From assembly GCF_041260155.1 (NCBI RefSeq), contig NC_091935.1, positions 6,253,501-6,317,500 of the forward strand: a stretch of 64,000 bases of DNA, read 5' to 3'. The DNA is from Ptychodera flava (taxonomy: Eukaryota > Hemichordata > Enteropneusta > Ptychoderidae). The notes beneath the pieces are model-generated. The model made no database searches, was not told the origin of the DNA, and saw only the letters and a program-made list of their open reading frames with translations. Below are positions 36,032 to 47,475 of the stretch, one piece after another (the first letter of the stretch is position 1; every line of letters starts with the position of its first letter). Both the position numbers and the translations under genes were made by a program.

Positions 36032-37628
36032 TTTTTAATAATTTGATTAACATTTTCACGACAAGAAAGGTAAATATTTTTTTATTTTCAAAAATGCTGC
36101 CGAGATCATAATAAGGGGTAATATTAAAATTTAATGGTAATTTGGTTGAAGAACATGGATGGGCGTTGATTGCAGCTCTAATATCACATTATTACACACG
36201 TCATATGAATAATCTGCGATGAAATCAAATAATGAGGTGATCTCGATCAATTTAATCATAAAGGACAAAGGAAGAGGAAGCGGGTACTGGAAGCATCATC
36301 TCAAATGAAAATTGCATCGACATTGTTATCAGTTCAATCTATTAGGTATACAATTGTGTATACAGGATATTTGCGATAAAAATGTCCCCACATTTAAAAG
36401 ACGGAAATGAGATTTGCCAAAAACAAGACACAGTGCACGAAACACGCAGTCTAAAAAGTGAGCTGAGCAGGAAACATTAGCGGGGAAAAAAGTTCAATAT
36501 TACAAATAATAAAATCCTTTTTCAAGCGCATTTCTATTTGTTAGATGCAATCGGGATCCAGGAGCTTGACTGTTATAACGACAAACGAAATGAAAAAAAA
36601 AACTTCAGTTATATTGTATTGGACTTTGTTTGCGGTTTGGCATTTGCTCAATTACAGTGTATGATTATATGATTGAATTCTGGAAAAGGCGAACCTAAAC
36701 GAAATCCACCGAGAAGAGTTATTCCACCGATGATCAAACTGATATCTGCTGAGTTTTATTTTGTGGGGAAATCGTGAAGGTAAATTTGGTCACAGTGGCT
36801 TGGAGATCCAGCATCATTTGACGGAGCCACAAGTATTTTATTAAAGGAAAGTTAACCATCAAAGAGATTTAATGATGATTGCAAAACATAGCATCATCAG
36901 CAACCTTGACCGTGAGAACGATGTGAAGGTAAAACATTGTTTAATATGCATATGCATGTAAATATGATTAACGACAAGAGTTTTAGTTACTGTGGTAGAC
37001 AGAAGAGGACTGACTGTCTTTCATGTCACGAACTGTTCATCTTCTTCAAATATGATAATATCACCTCACTTGATAATTGATGTTAATGGCCATAAGGTGC
37101 ATTCATCGTTGTCCTATTGATGCGATGCATTTTACTGTCATACCTTTTATTTATACTATTATTGAGTTTTTTATTGTCTGTTTTCAATCGTTAAAATTGC
37201 TCAACTGTCAAATCATTGATCAGGTTTGGCGCACTGATGACAAATTACGAAACGACGGAAACAATACTACAGGGCAACTGAAGAAATGCCGAACTTTATA
37301 TATAAGACAGTGCTAATCCATCGTTGCAAATACCAGCCTCATGTACGGCAACAGCTGGATGCATTCATTCAAAGAAGCCTGGGATATTTTCTCCTTTGTA
37401 GCATTGCGCAGATCACGGGGCGACAGCAAACTTCTGCTCATGAGAATGTGGTCACAGCGAAAACTTGTTGTCTGACATCTTTACTAAAGCAGTTGTTCTT
37501 CGTAGTTTTGATGTTCCTTATCAGAGCACAAGACAAACTTTGACTTTCCATGATGCACATTATATCTTTGCGAATTGATAGATACAGCCGCGTTCGTGAA
37601 AGTGGTCTGAACTGATAGTTTGAGTTTC

Positions 37629-37973
37629 AGGTATTTAGCACTGTCTCGAAAGTGAAAGACTTAAACTTTTGCTCAAACTTTCCTCAATGAAACTTTCAAC
37701 CATTCTCTCGCCAAATCAGAATGAAAATTAGGCGTCACAGTGCAAAGTTTGGAACCAGAGAAACAAATTGCCAAACATTTACCGGTGTTTGGAATTAAAA
37801 TGGTCGCCCCCTTTCTTAACTCTATATGGGGGAAAAATAAAATGGAAAACGGACATGGTGGAAATTTTTCTTACTCCAAGAGCTTTAAAGTGAGCCCTCA
37901 AGTGGTAGATCAAAGAGGAATCGCAAAAATCTGAGGAGTCCGAATATCTTTCCCCGGGGCGCATACTACCTTT
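37629..37973 (+). mobile_element. TIR family A element, copy 6
   Basis: 'ctcgaaagtgaaagacttaa' at the left, 'ttggaattaaaatggtcgcc' in the centre and 'ccggggcgcatactacctt' at the right; matches copies 4 and 9. Confidence 0.7.
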
Positions 37974-38672
37974 ATTGGTCATATTCCTCCGCCTCCGGGG
38001 TAATATCTACAACTTTATTCCTTTACGTTGCGTTAATGCAGAGTTTTGCAAATATTGAGAGAGTATGACGGTCAGCTACGACATGTATCTTCTAATACAT
38101 CGCGTCTCTTCCCAGTCCACGGTTATTCATTTGCGACTTGCACAGTGGCAGACCAATGATTCACCACAGAACTGTCACGCCCCGATTATTACAAGGTTAA
38201 ACTGATCACAGTGAACTGATGAACCCTACTATCTGTACCATGTGAAAGGTCGTTGGAATATTCCCCAATGAAACATTTGAATTTTCAGTAACCTTCGTAT
38301 TCATAACAAATATTTTATTCGTATTGCGACAGTTTTTGAAGATTTCGAATCAATCCTCGACTACTCAATACATAATACAAACGATTATTTATTTTAGTGA
38401 TGTATAACAAAGGGTTATTTATTAACTGGTAGAACAAAACTATCAGAGTTTTATCATCATGCCTTCGGTTATATAAATAGCGAGGACGATCAGGTTCAGA
38501 AAACAACTAAAGGTCATAGGAGAAAAGCAAATTATTTAGACTCTCGAGCTCACAACTGAGAATCCTTCTCCACCTTGAACTTGAAAAAGAGGATAACAGG
38601 ACAGCCTCATTGGGATTTAAGTTTATAAAGATCAATTACTTTGATATTCATATCTCCGGTATAGAATTCAAC

Positions 38673-41600
38673 ATGGCGGCAAATGTAATGGCGGCATCTT
38701 CGCTTATAACCTCAGCTTTATTTGGCGTCATCTTCCGTGTGGTGGAAGCCGATACCGCAGGTAAGTAACGTTGGTCATTATAGCGATCGTAGTCAGAGGA
38801 GGTGAGGGATAGTCCGATTCTGATATGCCGTCTTCTTTACAACTTAACAAAGAAGCAGTTGCTTTAGTCTGAAAAACAGACCATGCTATGCAGGCGACAT
38901 TATTGAGGTCATACCTGACAACAGTTGGTTGTTTGAGCACCAGGACGTACTTCAATTGGTAACCCTACTTTACATTTGCTATTTTACAGTAACAGTATTT
39001 GGCGGTTTCTATGGACCCTCTCTCGAGTACTGTGCCAACAACTGTAACTCTTCTATGATTTTTCACCATTTCTGTCTTTTATGTCAGCAGGAAGTTCTTG
39101 TTCTACTCCCAAAAGCATGTTGAAACACCCACATGTGTTGACATCACTGTTATTGTCAACACAACGCTGGAGTTGAATTCCACTCCAGACCAGAACTCAG
39201 CTGTCAACAATAACAATGCAGTCTACACCTGTACAGGCTGAGTTGATAAGCTGAATACTGCTTTTCTTAATATGTTTTGGGGAGTAGAACAGAAGCTGTT
39301 GTTGACATTAAAAACAAAGCAAAAAGAGTGAAAATTATTACAGGTACAGAAATCTTGATTGAAAAATGGAATGTGTTGTTCGATTATATAATTGTAAACA
39401 AAGTTACTCCTAAATCATGCTCATACAATGACTGGATCACAGTCCCTCGTGAGGAACTGTGGCCGAGTATCTTGGAAACACACAAACCGAACGACAAATA
39501 GTCTCACTGCTTTGGTTGCAGTACATGTGTAATGAACTTGACAAGAAAGTGTTCGGGTTCACATGTTGCACTCAGCAGAATGTAAGGCAGTATGGTAGAC
39601 GTCAATAATGGTATGAAATTGTAGACGTTTCATCGTTGACCTCTTCTGTAAACTTAATAGTTGTCACATACACGCCATAGCCTTTTAAATCGATGTCTAC
39701 GAAGGTTAAATGTTCTGATTAATTTGACATTGTTGTTGAGCAGTTCTTGTTGTTCTTCGTTACATGTTTAAGGCATTACGCACCTCTAAGGGGAAGGACT
39801 TAGTCTTTTGCTCAAACTTTCCTCAAGGAATATTCAAACCATTCTCTTTCAAAACCGAGAATAAAAATCAGGGGTCACTGTTCAAAGTTTGGCACTAGAG
39901 ACACAAATTACCAAAGCTTTACCGATATTTGAAATTCAAAATTCAAAATGGACTTAAGGCAGAATGCACATCGAGGACAGAAATTTTCACCGTCTTAGTT
40001 TTTCGAAATCAAAAAAAATTATTTCTCTCCATAGAGTTAACACTGGGAGGCAGCCATTTTGGATTTCAAATATCGGTAAATAAGTAATTTGTTTCTCCAG
40101 TACCAAAATTTGCACGGTGACCCCCGATTTGTATTCTTGATTTTGAAAGACAATATGGTTGAAAGTTTCATTGAGGAAACTTTGAGCAAAAGTTGAAGCG
40201 TTTTACTTTCGAGGGGCATACTAACTACCTAAAGAAGACATTTCAATGAGACATTGTATTGAAACGAAAGGAATACTTCATACTTGTGGCAAACTGACTA
40301 CTGAGCTCCGTGTTCAATATGACGACGTGAATTTATGTCTTTTCGCTGCAGGCAATGTTTGTTTTGATTATTATCTCCTGTATATGTATCAGCAATCTAA
40401 TTCGGGCCAAGATATCTCCTACAGGACTAGTCCATTTCTACGATAGAGAGGGCTGGGTTTTTCCCCTTTTTGCTCCGAAACAAAATCGTCTCCTTCCTCC
40501 CCTTGCTATAACAGGTACATTGATATGGTGACCTGAAGGAGTACAGTCAATTTTACTTGTCCGCTGACGACATCAAACAGAAGTTGATGAGCACTGCGTC
40601 TTTCGAAACTTGAAACAAATTGCTCACCTCCAATCTTTCGACTTAACATGGCCTTACACGATCGAACTTACTTGCGTTGTTGTTATCAACCGACATATAG
40701 AAACAAGGAGAGTTTAAAACCGTCACATAAAACCTGGCTTGGATACATACATTGCTGCGTTGCGAATTCCTACCACCCCCTTGGTTGCAGTATATGCCAT
40801 TGCGACATGTATCGAGAGAGTGAAAAGGCTATCGATCGCGTTGAGTGTACAGCATAGGTGGACGTTATTCTACGAAGTGCACGAGGAAAACAAAACCGTG
40901 AACGATCCAGCATTAAGCACACGCAAATTAAACGTACCTTAAAACACAATAACTTCGACGTGGCAACCAGGAAATCAAATCATAAACTCAATTTCACAAA
41001 CTCGCACCATTGCTTCTGTCATTGACCACAAGGGATTCAGGATTTTATGCGCTAGGACGCCCTCTTGCGACGTTACGAGCAATTTCACGACAACGTCTGC
41101 ATGGTACAGTAGGTCTTTCTTGCAAACATGAAACTACGGGCGGAGTATCCCTTAAACATATCCTTCTAATGTGCCATGGTAACTATCATGATATCTTCCC
41201 TGTCTCCACGTTAGAAAACAAACACGCCAGACATGGGCCATCTCACTGCGGCTGAGTCACTTCCACAAAGGGTGACTTGGTCCTTTCTGTAGTTTGTGGG
41301 GCCTGTTTGTAAACTTGAGTCAGGTCCAACAGTGACCATCGAAATCCACGAAAATTCAAATAATTCCACAATAGTTGTGATCCATTTGGTGGAACCGTAA
41401 AGTCCCTTGAATATCATTAAATGTTCTTTTTTACATGAAGAATAATTTGTCATTTTATCGACTTCAAACAGTCTTCAATGTCTATCGCCCTTGGTGTTAA
41501 TACTATATCTAAATAATAACTATTGATTCATCAACTCATGGTTCATATAATTTTCTCTCTCGTTCCATAAGGCAAATCTGGTCTCGAAGAAGGCAAAGAA

Positions 41601-42019
41601 GATGTTGCTGTGAAGGTACGATGCATTGAATCTTTATAGAATGAGTATCAGTTTACTGAATTCATTCAGCTATTACACGACAGGTATAGCTCAACGTACA
41701 CTGAAGATTAGGAGTGGCAGGCAACAACGATTCTGGATAGTTTTGAAAGCAGTTTCGGAAAGCCAAGAATGGAGAGACGAGTCTGGAATCTAGAAGAAGG
41801 ACTAGTCAACATAGTTTATTCTGTTTTAAGTTGAACAATTCTAGCTATTTTCAATCATGTGTTTTCGTGTCTTTCAGAGCGATTTCAAGATACAAGAAGA
41901 ATCTTCCCAAGTCTTAACACCAGCAGTGACTATCGCTGTCATATACTGCTTGGCATTCTTACTCTTTGCTATCACGTGGGTCCCGTGGTACATCGGACTC
42001 AGGTACTACAAAGTTAATA

Positions 42020-42082
<63 letters not shown>

Positions 42083-42662
42083 TTTATATTCTAACAGAGA
42101 GAAATCATTGTCAATTTTGATCAGTCTTTTCAATGCAATGAATCACAGGCACAAAGTTATGTAAATTCCTGAATACCAATATACCAAGGCTTTCTACCTT
42201 ATCAGTACAGTATATTGGGCATTGCTATAAGCAACGTTAAGCTGACCACTTTCACATTGTAATCATCTTAACACGAACATTGCCATCGCCACCACCATAA
42301 TTATCATTACCATCATCATCATCATCATCATCATTATCATCATCACAAACACCATGACCATTAACAAAACCACTGTCGTGACACCACAATCATCACCCAC
42401 TGCCATCAAAATTTACTTATTTATCTATTAATTAATACAATATACATGTATGTAATCACTGTCCTATGTAACCAGTTTAAGCAACCGGTCACGCCCGTCA
42501 ATGCTTAACGATTTCAGAAATTTAGATATTTGTCACTGATTGCTTTGCAGAAGTCAACGGAAAGCCAAGTCTAAACAAGAGACTGAAGAAGGACATACAA
42601 ACGATGTTATGACGATGACAGACGAAACCCCTGAACAAGCAACTTCAACAACACCATTGTGA
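38673..42662 (+). CDS. Small single-pass membrane protein, 122 residues (4 exons)
   Basis: Exons 38673-38760, 41572-41615, 41878-42002, 42551-42662. Phases agree throughout (1, 0, 2), sites are GT-AG, and total coding length is 369 bases. Residues 1-25 form a signal peptide (SSLITSALFGVIF core). A short acidic ectodomain follows (GKSGLEEGKEDVAVK), then one membrane helix (about residues 59-79, IAVIYCLAFLLFAITWVPWYI) and a basic then Thr-rich cytoplasmic tail (RSQRKAKSKQ...). Its orientation should be type I. I do not recognise the family; no enzyme or receptor motif is visible. Intron 1 is 2.8 kb. Cassette exons may hide there (39.0-39.25 kb has good acceptors and short frames with cysteines), but none extends cleanly. 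Confidence 0.72.
39770..39950 (+). mobile_element. TIR family A element, copy 7 (left half only)
   Basis: Starts TAAGGCATTACGCACCTC, runs to 'ttgaaattcaaaattcaaaatgg' in the family's centre and stops where copy 8 begins in the opposite direction. Confidence 0.65.
39955..40231 (-). mobile_element. TIR family A element, copy 8
   Basis: Starts AAGGCAGAATGCACATCGAG after CTT, contains 'ggcagccattttggatttc' and 'aaaatttgcacggtgacccc', ends 'cgaggggcatactaactacct'. Adjacent copy 7 is in reverse orientation. Confidence 0.7.
42017..42081. repeat. (TA)n microsatellite in intron 3 of the small membrane protein gene
   Basis: TA run starting about 15 bases after the exon 3 donor. Confidence 0.95.
42308..42345. 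repeat. (CAT)n microsatellite
   Basis: Short CAT/ATC trinucleotide run in the last intron. Confidence 0.9.
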
Positions 42663-42702
42663 ATATTTATTGTGTCCAAACTGTGCACAAATTATAAAGT
42701 TG

Positions 42703-42708
42703 AATAAA
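42703..42708 (+). terminator. Poly(A) signal of the small membrane protein gene
   Basis: AATAAA 41 bases after the TGA stop at 42660-42662, in the context GTTGAATAAAAGC. A very short 3' UTR, with good spacing. Confidence 0.65.
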
Positions 42709-42857
42709 AGCTACAATAATGTCCATCTTGATACCTTTGTCTTTAAGACTTTGTACAGCACTACGCATTTTCCTTTTTATAATGGATTAGTAAATGAAAT
42801 TGCAACAACGACAAAATCAACGACAACAATAATAATGACAATTGCAATAATAACAAT

Positions 42858-42889
<32 letters not shown>
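42858..42889. repeat. (ACA)n microsatellite
   Basis: About ten ACA units. Confidence 0.9.
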
Positions 42890-42890
<1 letters not shown>

Positions 42891-43155
42891 TATAATCATA
42901 ATCATAATCATAGTCATTTCAGTGGAAGTAATACTTTGATATACACATCAGCGGTAACGACTACCGTATACACTGAATAAAAGTGGGTCTGGTGTAAGTG
43001 TGATACGTCTTAGCCCAGGGATGTATGTTAGGGATAATGGAGAATGGGATCCAAGCTGAGGTATAGGGCCGATGAAACACGTAAGCTTATATGTAAAGTG
43101 ATAGGTTGATTACGCATAGTAATTTGCATAAAGATGTACATGATAATACTGCATA

Positions 43156-43158
<3 letters not shown>

Positions 43159-43241
<83 letters not shown>
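43159..43241. repeat. (GA)n microsatellite
   Basis: GA run of about 82 bases, read directly. Confidence 0.97.
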
Positions 43242-43245
<4 letters not shown>

Positions 43246-43269
43246 TCGATAAAATAATATTCTTGGAGA

Positions 43270-43640
43270 AATTAGTGTTTGATGAACATGACATACTGAT
43301 TATCAGCATAATTGCATATTTCAGGGGTTTCCGTCATTAGGCAATATATCAAAACTGATCAGAACTCTGAGATACATTTGTCATGCATAGGCTTAATTAT
43401 GCAAAACGTTTGATGAGCATGGCATATTGATCATCAGCTCATTTGCATATTTAATACATTTCTGCCATCAGACTATAAATCAAAACAGAATTAACTGAAT
43501 TTGATGGAACTTTTGAGATAAATGCGTCACATTCATGTTGGACGTTTCAGGGATGATAGCCTACTGATTATCAGCTCATTTGCATATTGTATGAATGCTT
43601 GAAATTAGACTATATGTCAACGCAGAGTGCGCTGTTATCC
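43270..43640. repeat. ~140-bp degenerate tandem repeat, three units
   Basis: 'gatgaacatgacatactgat' followed by 'tatcagcataattgcatattt' recurs near 43411 and 43553 as 'gatgagcatggcatattgat' and 'ggatgatagcctactgatta', each followed by 'atcagctcatttgcatatt'. Confidence 0.7.
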
Positions 43641-43883
43641 AGATCATTATTGTGTCATGAAGTTTGGGCTAATTAAGTCTTACTTTGATATTACAATTCG
43701 GGATATCGAATCTTGTAAAATTGTTTTGATTTTGCAACGGGCGCCATACAAGTCTTCCTTAATTTGATTTCAAATTGAACATTGTGGGTATTGACTTAGT
43801 CAATTAAACGGCGAAAATTAAATTTTAATTAACGTGATATCATGCAAACATATTCTTTAAACATGGGTCCACACAAGCTTTGG

Positions 43884-45218
43884 TTAAGGGAGCCGTCATT
43901 ATTTACGGCCTGAGGGTTGGAGGAATGTGACGGGGGTTATTCAAAAAATTGAAAACTTGAAGGGGGTTGCTCAAAATTTGGAGAGGAAGAAGGGGGTTAC
44001 TCAATTTTTGGTGCAGAATAAATTGAAACACCCCTATCAAATTGAACCATTGAACGCATCAATTTCTCAAAATTTTCGATGCGAGAGGGGGACATCCCCT
44101 CTCATGCTTTCCCGCCCTTGGGTGGTCTAAGAGGTTTACGAGTAAAAACAAATTGAAAACACCTCTCGGATTGCACCAGACTGCGCCAATGCACACACCA
44201 ATTACTAAAATTTTTCACAGGATCTAGGACAAAACTGAACTGTTGTGAATTCATCATTTATTATCACAGAAACATATATTTTAATTGACTTCAGGCTTTT
44301 CATTGGAAGCTGGCAGCTGGAGAAATGATGCAAGAAGGTCACAGATTTTCCATTCCTGCATATTCTTTGGTCTACAATCCCTGGCAAACTGAGAACTCTG
44401 GAACTGTTTTTTACAAAATGTATTGTCATTGTTTGGTTGCTGAATATTTTGACTCAAACACTGATCATGCAAAAATGTCATAAAAATACAGTGTTCAATG
44501 TCATTTTCAAAGAATTATACCGAGTGCAAAATAAAATGAAACACCTCTCAGATTGCACCGTTACACACATCAATTTCTCGAAATTTTCGATGCGATAGGG
44601 GGACACCCCCTCTCGTGCTCTCCCCTTTGGCTGTTCTAAACAGTTTTACTCAATAAAAAAGACAAATAAAAACACCTCTTAAATTGCACCAGACTGCACC
44701 ATTGCACGCATCAATTTCTCAAAATTTTCCACGCAAGATAGGCGACATCCCCCTCTGACGCTTCCCCCAGCCTCTCGCGTGTTCTCCCTCTGTACTTTCA
44801 AACTCTGCCCAGTCAGATGTCTTTGTGAAAACCGTGTCATGATACCCATCCAAATTAAACAATACTATATGGTTGGATACTGATTTCAGCGTGAGCTTTT
44901 ATATCTGTAGTTTGTTGTGACCGTGAATTTCATTTTGTTGGTTTCATCTTTTACAACCGTCATAAGAAAACCGATAATAATCTAGTAGGGTACATCAGAA
45001 TTTGAAAAATCTTTACTATTGCTGTATTTTTGTAAATTGTACAAATACATGTATTAGTATTTAACTCTTCTAAGTTGGGGGGGGGTCAGCCAAAATTTCT
45101 GAGTTAAAGAGGGGGTTACTCAAATTCATCACGGTTGGCAAGGGGGGTTACTCGAAATTTTGGAGTTTCCGATGAAATTCCTCTGACCCCCAGGCCATAA
45201 ATAATGACGTCTCCTTAA
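43884..45218. mobile_element. G-run TIR element, copy G3 (1.3 kb)
   Basis: Left end TTAAGGGAGCCGTCATTATT followed by TACGGCCTG; right end AATAATGACGTCTCCTTAA preceded by CAGGCCATA: long inverted ends. Each arm has repeated blocks 'agggggttactcaaaatttt'. Related in design to G1 and G2 (TTAAGGGAG ends, G-run blocks). Non-coding. Confidence 0.7.
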
Positions 45219-47475
45219 ACCATAGACAGTGGGTTGCCTTCTTCTGTCGATGATTTAACCACAGTCCCTCTAACCAAGGAATTATGAGAGTTTGAGATCG
45301 CTCATGTTTCTGATAACACTGTAGTCTGGGAGAGAAAAAATATGCCACTGTGCTTCCGGTAACCCACTGCTCCCTATTTAAACTCACCGACCCTTAACTT
45401 TTTGCATCATACATTTCAAACAATAGGATCTAAATTCGTGAAAAATTTCCGTTTGCTTTGGGTCAATGACAGTAATAAATAATTTTCCGGTCCATCAGCC
45501 TAATGACCGGGAGGCATGTTCCAGGAGACACAAATATTTTCTTTTGTCCTATTACAGAAAGTGTTTTCTCGTACTAAACGGGTTTGAAGTAATCACTTTT
45601 CTATATTATTCATTTAGATTAACAAGCCTTCCATACAGGCAGTAATAGCAAAGTTCACGCTCCATTGATCAGAAAATCTAATTAACATACTTTAAATCGT
45701 TGACTACAAATAAGTTTTTATCTTTGTGCGGTCAGAGACGAAAAGAAATGTAGTGTGTAGAAAAGCTTGGAAAACAATCAGTGACTAGACAATTTTGCTG
45801 GCAGCAGTTATAACATCTTATCAGAAAGACGGGTTTCCTCATTCTTGTCCTATTGAAAGAATTTAATGCGTGGGAATTTCAAATGTGTTTTAATGAGCAG
45901 CCTGATACTACCCGTGATACGAGCTGGTGCAGCTAACTCAGCAAGTCACGTGACACAGGATAAGACATTCATATAATCATATCGTAGGAAGCGATGTTTG
46001 AGCGAAGGTTGGTGAAAAGCATTTTCTCTACACTACGCTCATTTATGGACGTCTTGGTTACTTTCACGGTTCAAGGCCATTCAATGCTTTCAACACCATA
46101 AAGATGAGTGATTTGATCAAATGAAATCAACGCGAATCATCGTAGAATTATATTTTTTAAATGACGCTGGAGTGTACGGTTTAATTTGAGTTCAAGTTAA
46201 CGGGTAATGAACGCGATAAGAACAGCCAGGCACAACAGTGTTTCCCTTTGAAGCAGATAAGATGTTATCAGACATGCAAAATGAGATGATACGAAAAAAA
46301 GAGACGTGACTCATCGCCATAGTAACGTTTTCGTGTACTTTTACGAACCACTGCAAAAGTACTAAAAGGTCAGTTGACCACAAACGTCGGGATATGCCAA
46401 CTAACTGACCAGAAGATGCTTTGATACTCACGCCTAACTACTTGTGATGTAACAGTGAAGCCTAACCTTTATACTTTAATTTTTACTTCAATCTGCCGCT
46501 TTCATTGAAGTAAAGCGGTCTTTCTTAGCGTGGTGGACGTTGCTAAGCAACACAAAGTACTTTGACTATATGACTATACCTTGTGGATCGACATGTTGAT
46601 TACAACTAAATACCAAACACATGTTCTGGTTGTAATTTCATTTCAGTAGACAGCACAAGAAGAGAAAAGAAAATTCATTTTTCTCGAAATCTAACATTTC
46701 AGTGAAATCACTGAAGCCGGCAGGTGTTGACCTACAGGTAGCAAACTTTTGTCCCCAAACTATATGCTTGTATTGAGTAAAAATCAACGATTCGAGAATT
46801 TCTTAACTGACGGGGAAAAATCATCGCGTTCAGTGGGCAGTTCAAATCGGAAATTTTCAGACATTTTCCGGAGTCTGGTCGTGATCATGGAATTTCCTTC
46901 AAAGGCAGGCACAGGAAATACTTTTCCCCCATGCGTTACGGTGTCGGCAACTCAGCCATGCACCTGTCGTGACGTACAATCTAACCCCTGTGAATGTATA
47001 ACCACAAAGCGGGTCCATTCTCGCAATGGGCTGCAAGAGGAATTTTCGACAAACGCTGGAACGTTGACCACGAAATTTTATCGTCAAATCCATCATGGAG
47101 AAACTGGCAGTTTGAAAACTAATATAATCTGAGAACCAAACAGAACGAATGAAATATCGAGAACGCTAAAATATATGCTAATGAAAAGCGGACAACGAGC
47201 CCACCCTATTTATAATAGTTTGAACCTAATCAATACGATAAGGCATCAATTTTTTTTCTCACTGCAGAGCAAAGCGTTTGGGTTTCATCGCAGCCAGGTA
47301 ACACAAGTCACCACACCCTACCGCCACTTACAGGTTTGGTTTACCAAAACATTGCGGCCTCAAATGGTTTAGCAGGCTCGCAGTGACTTTGCCCAACACA
47401 GGACAAAACGAATAGGTTTTGACGCCAACATCACGTCGGGGTCCAGTCGCGCCAGAAGCTGAAAAGTTAAACGAT

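Larger units (their letters stand above)
42663..47475. other. Intergenic region between the two membrane protein genes
   Basis: No gene is supported. It holds ACA and GA microsatellites, a ~140-bp degenerate tandem repeat and one G-run TIR element. 45.22-47.47 kb shows nothing clear; the 127-codon frame at 46749-47132 has no signal peptide or known domain. Confidence 0.5.

Noticed and set aside
46749-47132. 127-codon plus-strand frame with CTCRDVQSNPCEC
   Set aside because: No signal peptide, domain, splice context or codon bias that would support it; probably chance.
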